Source: JACCXE01 sp963718605
GTDB lineage: Bacteria > Actinomycetota > Acidimicrobiia > Acidimicrobiales > JACCXE01
Assembly: GCA_963718605.1 (NCBI GenBank)
Contig: OY970363.1
Coordinates: 2,914,001-2,978,000, forward strand
Direction of reading: 5' to 3'
Length of the DNA: 64,000 nucleotides
Part shown: in pieces, positions 7,063 through 14,736 of the stretch
Numbering within the stretch: position 1 is the stretch's first letter
Layout of the letters: every line of letters starts with the position of its first letter
The notes under the pieces: model-generated
Told to the model about the DNA's origin: nothing
Databases searched by the model: none
The model's input: only the letters and a program-made list of their open reading frames with translations
Made by a program: the position numbers and the translations under genes

Positions 7063-8238
7063 ATGGAGTTCCGCCGCATAACGGGGTTGCCCCCGTACGT
7101 CTTCACGATCATCGACGGACTGAAGCTTGAGCAGCGCCGAGCAGGCGTTGACGTAATCGATCTCGGCTTCGGTAACCCGGACATCCCGTCGCCGGACATC
7201 GCGGTGGAGAAGCTCGCAGAGGCAGCACACAACTCCAAGAACCACCGGTACTCGTCGAGCAAGGGCATCCCCAAGCTGCGCCAGGCCGTGGCCGCGCTGT
7301 ACAAGCGGCGGTTCGACGTCGACCTCGATCCAGACACCGAAGTGCTCAGCGTGATCGGCGCGAAGGAAGGTCTGTCGCATCTGATGTGGGTGCTGGTCGG
7401 GCCGGGCGACACCGCGCTGGTTCCGTCACCGAGCTACCCGATTCACATCTACGCGCCGCTCTTTGCTGGCGCCGACGTGAAGCAGATTGAGATCGGGCCG
7501 GGGCAGGACTTCTTCGGGAACCTGATGAAGGCGTGGGAGAACCAATGGCCCAAGCCGCGCGTGATCATTCTGTCGTTCCCGCACAACCCGACGACCACCT
7601 GCGTTGATCTTCCGTGGATGAAGTTGATCGTCGACTTCGCACGCGAGAACAACGTGATCCTCGTGCACGACTTCGCATACTCCGACACGTACTTCGAGGA
7701 AGGCGCGGCGCCCTCGATTTTGCAGGTGCCCGGTGCCAAGGACGTCGCGGTCGAGTTCTACACAATGACCAAGTCGTTCTCGATGGCCGGCTGGCGCGTG
7801 GCGTTCATGGTCGGCAATGCCGAGGTCGTCGCCGCACTGACGAAGTTGAAGAGCTACCTCGACTACGGCACGTTCCAGCCGATCCAGATCGCGGCGACCG
7901 TCACGATGAACGAGGCGCAGGACTATCCGCTCGAGGTGAACGAGATCTACACCAAGCGCCGCGACGCGCTCATTGACGGGCTCAATCGCATCGGCTGGCC
8001 GATCGAGCCGCCGAAGGGAACGATGTTCGTATGGGCGCCGATCCCCGAGCCGTATCGCGAGATGGGCTCGCTTGAGTTCGCCAAGATGCTCGTGACCGAA
8101 GCAGCAGTCGCGGTGTCGCCGGGCATGGGTTTCGGCCCCGGCGGCGAGGGCTTCGTGCGCTTCGCACTCATCGAGAACGAGCAGCGCATCGGCCAAGCCG
8201 TTCGCAATTTGAAGAAGACACTCGTAAAGCTCGGTTAG
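7063..8238 (+). CDS. Class I/II PLP aminotransferase, AlaC-like
   Basis: This 391-residue fold-type I aminotransferase has the GNPDIPSP substrate-recognition segment, the SPSYPIH motif, the PHNPTTT cofactor segment and the PLP-binding lysine in TMTKSFSMAGWR near residue 237. Its N-terminal YVFTIIDGLKLEQRRAG and overall pattern match the AlaC/YfdZ glutamate-pyruvate transaminase group, which makes alanine from pyruvate. It is full length. A role as another alanine- or aspartate-type transaminase is possible. Confidence 0.85.
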   Translation: MEFRRITGLPPYVFTIIDGLKLEQRRAGVDVIDLGFGNPDIPSPDIAVEKLAEAAHNSKNHRYSSSKGIPKLRQAVAALYKRRFDVDLDPDTEVLSVIGAKEGLSHLMWVLVGPGDTALVPSPSYPIHIYAPLFAGADVKQIEIGPGQDFFGNLMKAWENQWPKPRVIILSFPHNPTTTCVDLPWMKLIVDFARENNVILVHDFAYSDTYFEEGAAPSILQVPGAKDVAVEFYTMTKSFSMAGWRVAFMVGNAEVVAALTKLKSYLDYGTFQPIQIAATVTMNEAQDYPLEVNEIYTKRRDALIDGLNRIGWPIEPPKGTMFVWAPIPEPYREMGSLEFAKMLVTEAAVAVSPGMGFGPGGEGFVRFALIENEQRIGQAVRNLKKTLVKLG

Positions 8239-8936
8239 TGGAGCCGGTCGGGCCGAAGATCGCGGAAGGGCGCGACTCGGAGATCTTCGAGCACGGGCCC
8301 GGCAAGGTGTTGCGGCGCAACTTCGTATCCCGGGACCTCACGGGCGAGGCGCGAATCATGACCTACGTGCGCGAGCGCGGCTACCCGGTGCCCGAAGTCT
8401 TCGATGCAGGCGACGGGTACCTCGTGATGGAACGGGTCAACGGCGCCGATTTGCTCGACGTGATCAAGAAGACGCCGGCGGGTCTCCGCGACGCGGCAGC
8501 GACGCTCGCCGATCTGCATATGCGCCTCGGCGCGATCGAGGCGCCCGACTTCCTCGCCGCCGCGCCCGGTCCCGAGGGCGACCGCGTGGTGCACCTCGAC
8601 CTGCACCCGTTGAACGTCATGATGACGGCGGACGGGCCGGTCGTCATCGACTGGAACAATGCGAAGCGCGGCGTTCCCGAACTCGACGTGGCCGATACCT
8701 GGGCGATCCTCAAATGCGCCGAGCTACCGAACAAAGGGCTGGACAAACTTCTGACCTCGCTCGGACGTGGCTACCTGCTGCGGGAGTTCCTCAAGCGACT
8801 CGATCGCGACGCAGCCGCGCGCGTCATGGGACCGATGGTCGAGTGGCGCAACGCTGACCGCAACATGTCCGAGAAGGAGAAAGCGCGCCTCACCGCGCTC
8901 GCAGCGCACACGGACTCGCGTCACCCTGCGGGGTGA
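8238..8936 (+). CDS. Aminoglycoside-phosphotransferase-like small-molecule kinase
   Basis: The 232-residue protein has a protein-kinase-like fold with the catalytic loop HLDLHPLNVMM near residue 119 and the metal-binding VIDWNNAKRG near 136. The N-terminal lobe is short (FEHGPGKVLRRNF...GEARIMTYVRERGYPVPEV). The family phosphorylates small hydroxylated molecules; the substrate is not evident and antibiotic resistance should not be assumed. GTG 8238 overlaps the upstream stop by one base. A small hairpin (8920-8937) covers the stop codon. Confidence 0.75.
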   Translation: MEPVGPKIAEGRDSEIFEHGPGKVLRRNFVSRDLTGEARIMTYVRERGYPVPEVFDAGDGYLVMERVNGADLLDVIKKTPAGLRDAAATLADLHMRLGAIEAPDFLAAAPGPEGDRVVHLDLHPLNVMMTADGPVVIDWNNAKRGVPELDVADTWAILKCAELPNKGLDKLLTSLGRGYLLREFLKRLDRDAAARVMGPMVEWRNADRNMSEKEKARLTALAAHTDSRHPAG

Positions 8937-8957
8937 CCGCGGTTCACCCCTGAGAAG

Positions 8958-10139
8958 GTGGTCCTCACCGTGACGCGTCCGTACGGTTCAGGGGTGGCAG
9001 AGGACAGCAAGCCGTACAGGCTCGGCCAGGTGGTCGCGGGCGCGGGTCAACCCCTCGTCTACGGCGTTGTCATCACGGGCCTCGGTGTTCCGCTGTTGCC
9101 TTGGGGCGACCCCGCCGCCTTCGTGCTGCTGGCCGCGCTTGTCGTAACCGGCCTCGTCAAGAACCAGTCGGACCGCGCCGCGCCGGTCGCCTTCGCGGCG
9201 ATGACCCTGCTTGTGTGCGTCTACATACTCGGCGACTTCCCGCGGAGCGCGTGGACCTCTGGGTTCATCACGGTGGCCATCGTGTGGGCTTTCACCGGCA
9301 CCCGCGCCAAATGGGCGCGGTACGGGTCGGTCTTTCCGGCGGCGCTGTTTGTTGCGGCCCTTCTCGGCATGGGTGACGCGACCGTGCTGACGGGTCAAAC
9401 CCCAACCGTGGGGCACGAGATAAACGAAGTCGTTCGGCTGTTGTTGCTCTTGCTGCTTGGAATCACGGGACCGGTACTGCGCGCAGAGCTGGAACGCGTC
9501 GAGAAAGAGAAGGACGCCGCGGTCGAAGCGGCCGCCACCAACGAGCGCGCTCGTATCGCGCGTGAATTGCACGATGTTGTCGCGCACCACGTCACGGTGA
9601 TGGTGCTCCAAGCCGAAGGCGCGAAGGCGTCGTCGACCGATCCGAAGGCGGCCACCGCCCTCGGTCAAGTGATTGCCGCCGGGCGAACCGCGTTGAACGA
9701 GTTACGGCGGCTGCTCGGCGTGTTGAAGCAAGGCGAAGGCGAGGCCGACCTCGAACCGCAACCGGATCTGTCTCGGTTGCCGGCGTTGATCGAGCAACTC
9801 AGCGGCGCCGGACTCGACGTCGACCTCGCGATCGACGGTGAGCCTGGAACCGTCGCCCCCGGCGTGGCGCTTTCCGGTTACCGCATCGTCCAAGAAGCGT
9901 TGACGAACTCGCTGCGCCACAGCGGAGGTGAACAGGCGCACGTGCGCGTCGCGTACGCGACGGACTCGATCACGCTGGAAGTCATCGACGAAGGCGGCAC
10001 CCGCATGCGGTTCCGCGGCGGTACCGGGCGCGGCTTGATCGGCATGCAGGAATGGGCGGCCGCCGTCGGCGGAACGGTGGAAGCCGGGCCCGCGCCCACC
10101 GGCGGCTACACGGTGTTGGCGAAGTTGCCCCGCAAGTGA
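8958..10139 (+). CDS. NarL-type membrane sensor histidine kinase
   Basis: This 393-residue kinase has five or so hydrophobic segments in the first 160 residues, then a HisKA_3 dimerisation domain with the phospho-acceptor in RIARELHDVVAHHV (His near 204) and an HATPase domain with the YRIVQEALTNSLRHSGG N-box. It lacks PAS or HAMP domains, so sensing is probably intramembrane. The start is uncertain; GTG 8958 or 8994 would both give an intact first membrane segment. It is co-translated with the regulator that overlaps its stop. Confidence 0.85.
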   Translation: MVLTVTRPYGSGVAEDSKPYRLGQVVAGAGQPLVYGVVITGLGVPLLPWGDPAAFVLLAALVVTGLVKNQSDRAAPVAFAAMTLLVCVYILGDFPRSAWTSGFITVAIVWAFTGTRAKWARYGSVFPAALFVAALLGMGDATVLTGQTPTVGHEINEVVRLLLLLLLGITGPVLRAELERVEKEKDAAVEAAATNERARIARELHDVVAHHVTVMVLQAEGAKASSTDPKAATALGQVIAAGRTALNELRRLLGVLKQGEGEADLEPQPDLSRLPALIEQLSGAGLDVDLAIDGEPGTVAPGVALSGYRIVQEALTNSLRHSGGEQAHVRVAYATDSITLEVIDEGGTRMRFRGGTGRGLIGMQEWAAAVGGTVEAGPAPTGGYTVLAKLPRK

Positions 10140-11401
10140 ATGTCATGCTGGATCCCGTGAGCCAGGTCGGCGTCGCAACGTTCCTCTTTAGCGACATCGA
10201 AGACTCGACGGCTTTGCTACGCCTGCTCGGCGACACCGAGTACGGCAAAGTCCTCGACCAGCACCGGTCCCTGATCGAGCAAGTGGTCGCCGACGAAGGC
10301 GGACGCTGCGCCGACGTCGAGGGCGACGGCACGCTCTCTGTCTTCGCGGCGGCCACCTCGGCGTGCCGCGCCGCCGTAGCCGCGCAACGCGCGCTGGCTG
10401 CGCACGAATGGCCCGCCGCGCTGCGGGTGCGGATGGGGTTGCATACCGGCGAAGCGCAACGGCTCGACTCGCACCCCGTGGGCCTCGCGCTGCACCAGGC
10501 ACAACGGGTGTGCAACGCGGGTCACGGCGGCCAGCTGCTCCTGTCCGATGCAACGCGGCAGATTCTCGGACACGCGCTACCCGACGCGACGACGCTGCGC
10601 GACCTCGGCGAGTTCGAGGTGCGCAACTTCGACCACGCGCTGCGCCTGTTCCAGGTGTGCGCGGAAGATCTACCAACTGACTTTCCGAGTTTGCGCGTGC
10701 CCGTGGCCGCCTCAGCGCCGCCAGCCGGCGGCACCGGTCGGAGTGTGCGGGTGCTTGTGGTCGACGACCAAGAGTTGGTGCGAACGGGTCTACGCATGAT
10801 CCTCCAGCCGCAACCGACCATCGACGTCGTTGGTGAGGCGGCTGACGGCGTGCAGGCGGTGAGCGAGGTTGCCCGGCTTCGGCCTGACGTGGTGCTGATG
10901 GACATCCGCATGCCGAACCTCGACGGCATCGAAGCCACCGCGCAGATCGTCAATCAGTCGCCAACCACCAAGGTCGTGATCCTGACGACGTTCGACCTCG
11001 ACGAGTACGTCTACCGAGCCCTTCAGGCCGGCGCGAGCGGGTTCCTGCTGAAGGACGCGCCACCGTCCGAACTCGTCGCCGCGCTCGAGATCGTGGCTCG
11101 CGGCGATGCGATGTTGGCACCAGCGGTGACGCGTCGGTTACTGGGTGAATTCGCCAAGCGGACGCGCGGCGTGCATCCCGCGGCGGAGCGGCTCGCCTCG
11201 CTCAGCGAGCGCGAGGCCGAGGTGTTGGCGCTCATCGCGCGCGGTCGCTCGAACGCCGAGATAGCCGCCGAGCTGTTCCTCGGCGAGAACACGGTGAAGA
11301 CCCACGTGAGTTCCGTGTTCAGCAAGCTCGGTGTACGCGACCGCGTCGCGGCGGTGGTGCTCGCCTACGAGGCGGGCGTGGTCGCGCCGGGTGACGCTTA
11401 G
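10136..11401 (+). CDS. Nucleotide-cyclase-like / receiver / LuxR-HTH fusion response regulator
   Basis: The 421-residue protein joins three domains. Residues about 12-165 are a class III nucleotide-cyclase homology domain with both metal-binding aspartates (FLFSDIEDST and EGDGTLSVF). About 205-320 is a receiver with DDQ, phospho-acceptor Asp in VLMDIRMPNLDG (near 256) and Lys in GFLLKDAPP. About 350-415 is a LuxR/NarL HTH (LSEREAEVLALIARGRSNAEI). At the transition-state region, ALHQAQRVCNA has His where active cyclases have Asn, so catalysis is uncertain. GTG 10136 overlaps the kinase stop by 4 bp, making the kinase the obvious partner. Confidence 0.85.
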   Translation: MNVMLDPVSQVGVATFLFSDIEDSTALLRLLGDTEYGKVLDQHRSLIEQVVADEGGRCADVEGDGTLSVFAAATSACRAAVAAQRALAAHEWPAALRVRMGLHTGEAQRLDSHPVGLALHQAQRVCNAGHGGQLLLSDATRQILGHALPDATTLRDLGEFEVRNFDHALRLFQVCAEDLPTDFPSLRVPVAASAPPAGGTGRSVRVLVVDDQELVRTGLRMILQPQPTIDVVGEAADGVQAVSEVARLRPDVVLMDIRMPNLDGIEATAQIVNQSPTTKVVILTTFDLDEYVYRALQAGASGFLLKDAPPSELVAALEIVARGDAMLAPAVTRRLLGEFAKRTRGVHPAAERLASLSEREAEVLALIARGRSNAEIAAELFLGENTVKTHVSSVFSKLGVRDRVAAVVLAYEAGVVAPGDA

Positions 11402-11403
11402 GA
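11384..11403 (+). repeat. 20-bp direct repeat, left copy
   Basis: The sequence GCGCCGGGTGACGCTTAGGA covers the last codons and stop of the regulator gene and recurs with one mismatch at 11849-11868, on the other side of the DUF1801 gene. Confidence 0.8.
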
Positions 11404-11417
11404 ATAAAACTGGTCCG

Positions 11418-11816
11418 ATGGCGAAGATGGTGAAAAGCAACTCGACTCGTAAGCCCCCCGAGCCCGCGGACGGCCACGGCGAGGTCGACGAATGGATGCG
11501 GGGTTTGATGCCCGGCTTGCAGCCAATCGTCGAGCACCTAGACAAGGCCATTCGGAAGGCGTTTCCCAAGGCGCAGTTCGCGGTCAAGTGGAAGAAGGCG
11601 CATTACGGATTGCCCGATCGCGGCTGGATTCTCGAGATCGTTTCCTACGACGTGTCCGTGAACGTTCTGTTCTACGGCGGGGCGGATTTCGATCCGGCGC
11701 CGCCGCTGGGTGAAGGGCGCTCGCGGTACGTGAAGCTGAAGAGCGTCGAGGAAGCGAAAGCGAAAGAGGTGCAGTCGTGGATCAAGCAAGCGGGCACCGT
11801 CGTCGGCTGGCAGTAA
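11418..11816 (+). CDS. DUF1801-family protein
   Basis: This 132-residue protein matches the DUF1801 (YdhG-like) family: a helical N-terminal region (GEVDEWMRGLMPGLQPIVEHLDKAIRKAF), the conserved WKKAHYG segment and a C-terminal YVKLKSVEEAKAKEVQSWIKQA helix. Members are small alpha/beta proteins with no assigned enzymatic activity in most bacteria. ATG 11418 is preferred over an earlier in-frame start that would lie inside the regulator gene. The gene is bracketed by a 20-bp direct repeat. Confidence 0.8.
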   Translation: MAKMVKSNSTRKPPEPADGHGEVDEWMRGLMPGLQPIVEHLDKAIRKAFPKAQFAVKWKKAHYGLPDRGWILEIVSYDVSVNVLFYGGADFDPAPPLGEGRSRYVKLKSVEEAKAKEVQSWIKQAGTVVGWQ

Positions 11817-11848
11817 CGCCCGCGGACGCCTAGAGGACGGGTGCCGGC

Positions 11849-11868
11849 GCGCCTGGTGACGCTTAGGA
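11849..11868 (+). repeat. 20-bp direct repeat, right copy
   Basis: GCGCCTGGTGACGCTTAGGA, 19 of 20 bases identical to 11384-11403. The TTA at 11863-11865 is the stop codon of the TetR gene on the minus strand. Confidence 0.8.
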
Positions 11869-12471
11869 CACCGGCGCGACGGCGCCGATGAGGCCGCCGA
11901 GGCAGAACGCGACGGCGGCGTCGGCCACTGTGCGCGCATCGTCGCTTTGCTGCAACACGAAGGTGCGCGCCAAGTGGTTCGTGACACCCAAGATCGCGTG
12001 GCTGATGACAACCGGGTCGCCGTCGGCGAGGGACCCGTCGTTGATGCCGTCCTTCACGTGCTTGACCAAGTCGGCGACCGCGACATCGGCGCCGCGGCGC
12101 AAATGCGCGGTGAACCTGTCCTCCGTAGCCGCGAACTGGATCAGCGTGACGTACTGACGGTTGCTCGCGAGCCACTCGATCGAGCGGCGAATGCCGGCCT
12201 CGATGCGCTCGAGCGGCGTGTCCAGACCATCGATCGCGTCGCGCTGGGCGCGGCGCAGATCGAGCTGACCGTCGCGCAGAATTTCGAGCAGCAACTCTTC
12301 CTTGGATGAGAAGTACCAGTAGAAGACGCCCTTGCCGACTTGGAGGCCGTCGACGATGTCCGCGACCGAAGTGGGGTGGTAGCCGCCCTCGGCAAAGCGC
12401 CGGGCGGCGTACTCCATCAACTGGTGACGACGATCGCGCCCCCGTTGCGTCAGCTTGCGGCTGTCCGTCAT
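11863..12471 (-). CDS. TetR-family transcriptional regulator
   Basis: The 202-residue repressor has an N-terminal HTH (residues about 13-58, with TSVADIVDGLQVGKGVFYWYF, where YWYF is the recognition-helix end common to TetR proteins) and a helical ligand-binding domain. I chose ATG 12471; a TTG at 12492 would add seven residues and pass through the likely -10. It is divergent from a PlsC-type acyltransferase, and an 18-bp palindrome between them is the likely operator. The effector is probably a lipid-derived molecule, judging by the neighbour. Confidence 0.88.
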   Translation of the reverse strand: MTDSRKLTQRGRDRRHQLMEYAARRFAEGGYHPTSVADIVDGLQVGKGVFYWYFSSKEELLLEILRDGQLDLRRAQRDAIDGLDTPLERIEAGIRRSIEWLASNRQYVTLIQFAATEDRFTAHLRRGADVAVADLVKHVKDGINDGSLADGDPVVISHAILGVTNHLARTFVLQQSDDARTVADAAVAFCLGGLIGAVAPVS

Positions 12472-12494
12472 CGCGGGGACGAACGTAGGCAAAA

Positions 12495-12512
12495 CTTGAC
12501 CGCGCGGTCAAG
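12495..12512. promoter_or_regulatory. TetR operator (perfect 18-bp palindrome)
   Basis: CTTGACCGCGCGGTCAAG is a perfect palindrome in the gap between the divergent TetR and acyltransferase genes. It lies 7 bp upstream of the likely TetR -10 (TACGTT on the minus strand, 12482-12487), so binding would repress tetR and probably the acyltransferase. The same arms recur at 57916-57933. Confidence 0.7.
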
Positions 12513-12546
12513 AACGCCTTGTCGACACAAAAGGCAATCAAGGTTC

Positions 12547-12552
12547 TAGGGT
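12547..12552 (+). promoter_or_regulatory. -10 element of acyltransferase gene
   Basis: TAGGGT ends 8 nt before GTG 12561, consistent with a leaderless mRNA and favouring that start over TTG 12519. Confidence 0.4.
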
Positions 12553-12560
12553 GCCGAACC

Positions 12561-13250
12561 GTGGCCTACTGGATCGTGAAGGGGATTCTCTCGCCCATCT
12601 TGAAATTGCTGTTCAAGGTGCGCGTCGAGGGCCTCGAGAACGTACCGAAGAGCGGGCCGATCATCATGGCGTCGAACCACGTGTCGTTCTCCGATTCGAT
12701 CTTTCTGCCGCTCGTCCTACGGCGCCGGATCACGTTCGTCGCCAAGGCCGAATACTTCGACGACCCGAAGACCGCGTGGTTCTTTCGCGCGATCGGCCAG
12801 ATTCCGATCCGACGCGAGGGCGGCAGCGCCAGCCAGCGTGCGCTCGAGTCGGCGCGCGACGTCCTCGACACCGGCGGCGTGTTCGGGATCTATCCCGAAG
12901 GCACCCGCTCGCCCGACGGCCGGCTCTACAAAGGCCACACGGGCATTGCACGCCTCGCGTTGCAGACGAAGGCGCCAATCGTTCCCGTGGCCATGATCGG
13001 CACACGCGAAGCGCAGCCCATCGGCCAGGTGAAGCCAAACTTCTTCTCGAAGATCACCGTCTCATTCGGCAAACCGCTGACGTACGAGTACCTGTCCGAT
13101 CAAGCCGACGATCGTCAGGTTTTGCGCAGCATCACCGACGAAGTGATGTTCGAACTCCGTGAGCTGTCGGGTCAGGAATATGTAAACCAGTACGCGAAGC
13201 GCAAAGACACCGACGACGCACTCGCGGCCGAAGTGGCGAAGGTCGCCTAG
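12561..13250 (+). CDS. 1-acyl-sn-glycerol-3-phosphate acyltransferase (PlsC family)
   Basis: This 229-residue protein has the acyltransferase motifs NHVSFSD (HX4D, near residue 39) and PEGTRS near 113, plus KAPIVPVAMIG. An N-terminal hydrophobic stretch (AYWIVKGILSPILKLLF) anchors it to the membrane. It should acylate lysophosphatidate in phospholipid synthesis, or act as a lipid-remodelling acyltransferase. The start is chosen at GTG 12561 because of the -10 spacing; TTG 12519 would add 14 residues. It is probably controlled by the divergent TetR. Confidence 0.88.
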   Translation: MAYWIVKGILSPILKLLFKVRVEGLENVPKSGPIIMASNHVSFSDSIFLPLVLRRRITFVAKAEYFDDPKTAWFFRAIGQIPIRREGGSASQRALESARDVLDTGGVFGIYPEGTRSPDGRLYKGHTGIARLALQTKAPIVPVAMIGTREAQPIGQVKPNFFSKITVSFGKPLTYEYLSDQADDRQVLRSITDEVMFELRELSGQEYVNQYAKRKDTDDALAAEVAKVA

Positions 13251-14063
13251 CTAAGGCTTCGTGGCGGTGAGCGTGAAGGTCAGCGGGATGCGCGGCGCCC
13301 CCGAGGCGAGATGCCACTGGCTGTGCTGCCCCCTGGTCATGCCGGGCATCAACTCGAAGACCGTCCAATCGTGTTCGTCGAGCGAGTCGATGCGCATGCC
13401 GCTGCCAATCAGAGCGTTGGTGATTTCTCCTATCGAGTGATTCCATTCGTACGCCTTGGCGTGCGCGAGCCGCGCGTCGCCGTCGGTGTAGGTGATGTCG
13501 ATTTCGTCGACGAACGGCTCGGCTTCTTCGAAGTACGTGTACGTCAGCGTGAACGACTCGCCCTGTTGCGACAGTGCCCACGCCACTGGGTGCACGTCGT
13601 GGATGTAAAGCCGCCCTCCCGGTCGTAGAAGCGCACTGACGACCTCGGCCCAGCGCCCGACGCTCGGCAGCCAGCAGAGTGCGCCGAGGCTTACGTAGAC
13701 AAGATCGAACGAGACAGGCGGCAACACGTCGGCAGCGAGGTACACGTCCGACTCGACGAACGTCGCGCGGTCCGCGACGCCGATCGCAGTGGCGAGTTTG
13801 CGCGCCTGCGCGACCGCGGGGCCCGAGAAGTCCACACCGGTCACGGTCGCTCCTGCCGTCGCCAGCGCCAGCGTGTCGGTGCCGATGTGGCACTGCAGGT
13901 GCACGACGTTGAGGCCCGTCACGTCGCCGAGAAACTGGGTCTCCCAGGGTTGGGGCCGCGGCGGGTGCGCGACATAGGCATCGACGTCGTAGAACTTCGA
14001 CGAGGCGTGAATCGGCACGCGGTCGTCCCAGTTGGCCCGGTTCACTTGCAGGTAATCACTCAT
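13251..14063 (-). CDS. Class I SAM-dependent methyltransferase
   Basis: The 270-residue enzyme has motif I in a variant form, VVHLQCHIGTDTLALA, then VTGVDFSGPAVAQARKLA and FDLVYVSLGALCWLPSV, a pattern seen in the Methyltransf_25/11-like group with the HLQCHxGTDT signature. It lacks a signal peptide. The substrate is unknown. ATG 14063 (MSDYLQVNRANWDDR) is favoured; a GTG at 14072 is possible. Its end abuts the acyltransferase stop tail-to-tail, and it is divergent from the ACT-domain gene. Confidence 0.8.
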   Translation of the reverse strand: MSDYLQVNRANWDDRVPIHASSKFYDVDAYVAHPPRPQPWETQFLGDVTGLNVVHLQCHIGTDTLALATAGATVTGVDFSGPAVAQARKLATAIGVADRATFVESDVYLAADVLPPVSFDLVYVSLGALCWLPSVGRWAEVVSALLRPGGRLYIHDVHPVAWALSQQGESFTLTYTYFEEAEPFVDEIDITYTDGDARLAHAKAYEWNHSIGEITNALIGSGMRIDSLDEHDWTVFELMPGMTRGQHSQWHLASGAPRIPLTFTLTATKP

Positions 14064-14091
14064 ACGTAACACTCACGTCATATCGCACCGA

Positions 14092-14097
14092 TACGGT
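14092..14097 (+). promoter_or_regulatory. -10 element of leaderless ACT-domain gene
   Basis: TACGGT ends 6 nt before GTG 14104, with no Shine-Dalgarno sequence. Confidence 0.45.
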
Positions 14098-14103
14098 GAC
14101 CGG

Positions 14104-14736
14104 GTGGCTGCGGTCTTTGTCGTGCGCGTCTGGTTGCCTGACCGTCCTGGTGCGCTCGGTGCGGTGGCGTCGCGCATCGGCGCGGTGCGTGGCGACCTGA
14201 TCGGTATCGACATCCTCGAGACGGGCGCCGGTCGCGCCATCGACGAACTTGTCGTGTCGCTCCCGACCGACGACCTGGTGCCGTTGCTCATCAAGGAGAT
14301 GCAGCAAGTCGACGGGGTCGACGTTGAAGACGTGCGTCCGGTGCGGGGCGAGTTGCCCGACGCGCGCGTGGCCGCGCTCGAGTCTGCGGCGGAGTTGTTG
14401 GCGCAGCCGGATGCGGCGGCAGTTTGCGGCGCGCTCGTCGAACACGTCGTACGCGACTTCGAAGCCGAATGGGCGGCGGTGCTCGGTAGCGGCGCCGACG
14501 CCGGCCTGGTGGCGACGAAGGGCGACACGCCGACGGCGGACTGGCTCACCGCGTTCGTCGCTGGTTCCGGCGGCACGGGTGCCGCGCACACCGGTCCTGA
14601 CGACGTGGCATGGTCGCCGCTCAACGACGGCGGCGCTGCGTTACTCATCGGCCGCGCGGGCCGCCCCTTCCGCAGCCGCGAGCGCCGCCAGCTCAACGCC
14701 CTCGCCAAAATCGTCGGCTGGAGATTGACGAACTAA
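14104..14736 (+). CDS. ACT-domain protein with unassigned C-terminal domain
   Basis: The 210-residue protein begins with an ACT ligand-binding domain (residues about 3-75: FVVRVWLPDRPGALGAVASRIG...IDELVVSLP). The remainder (about 95-205) has a GAF-like look, with alternating hydrophobic strands and a final helix RSRERRQLNALAKIVGWRL, but I cannot assign it firmly. ACT domains bind amino acids or other small effectors, so this is probably a sensor or regulator without DNA-binding domain. Its stop overlaps that of glpK by a few bases. Confidence 0.7.
   Translation: MAAVFVVRVWLPDRPGALGAVASRIGAVRGDLIGIDILETGAGRAIDELVVSLPTDDLVPLLIKEMQQVDGVDVEDVRPVRGELPDARVAALESAAELLAQPDAAAVCGALVEHVVRDFEAEWAAVLGSGADAGLVATKGDTPTADWLTAFVAGSGGTGAAHTGPDDVAWSPLNDGGAALLIGRAGRPFRSRERRQLNALAKIVGWRLTN

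Noticed and set aside
8920..8937. Hairpin GTCACCC/GGGTGAC at the end of the kinase gene as terminator
   Set aside because: It overlaps the stop codon, has no T-run, and the next gene follows within 25 bp; kept only as a remark.
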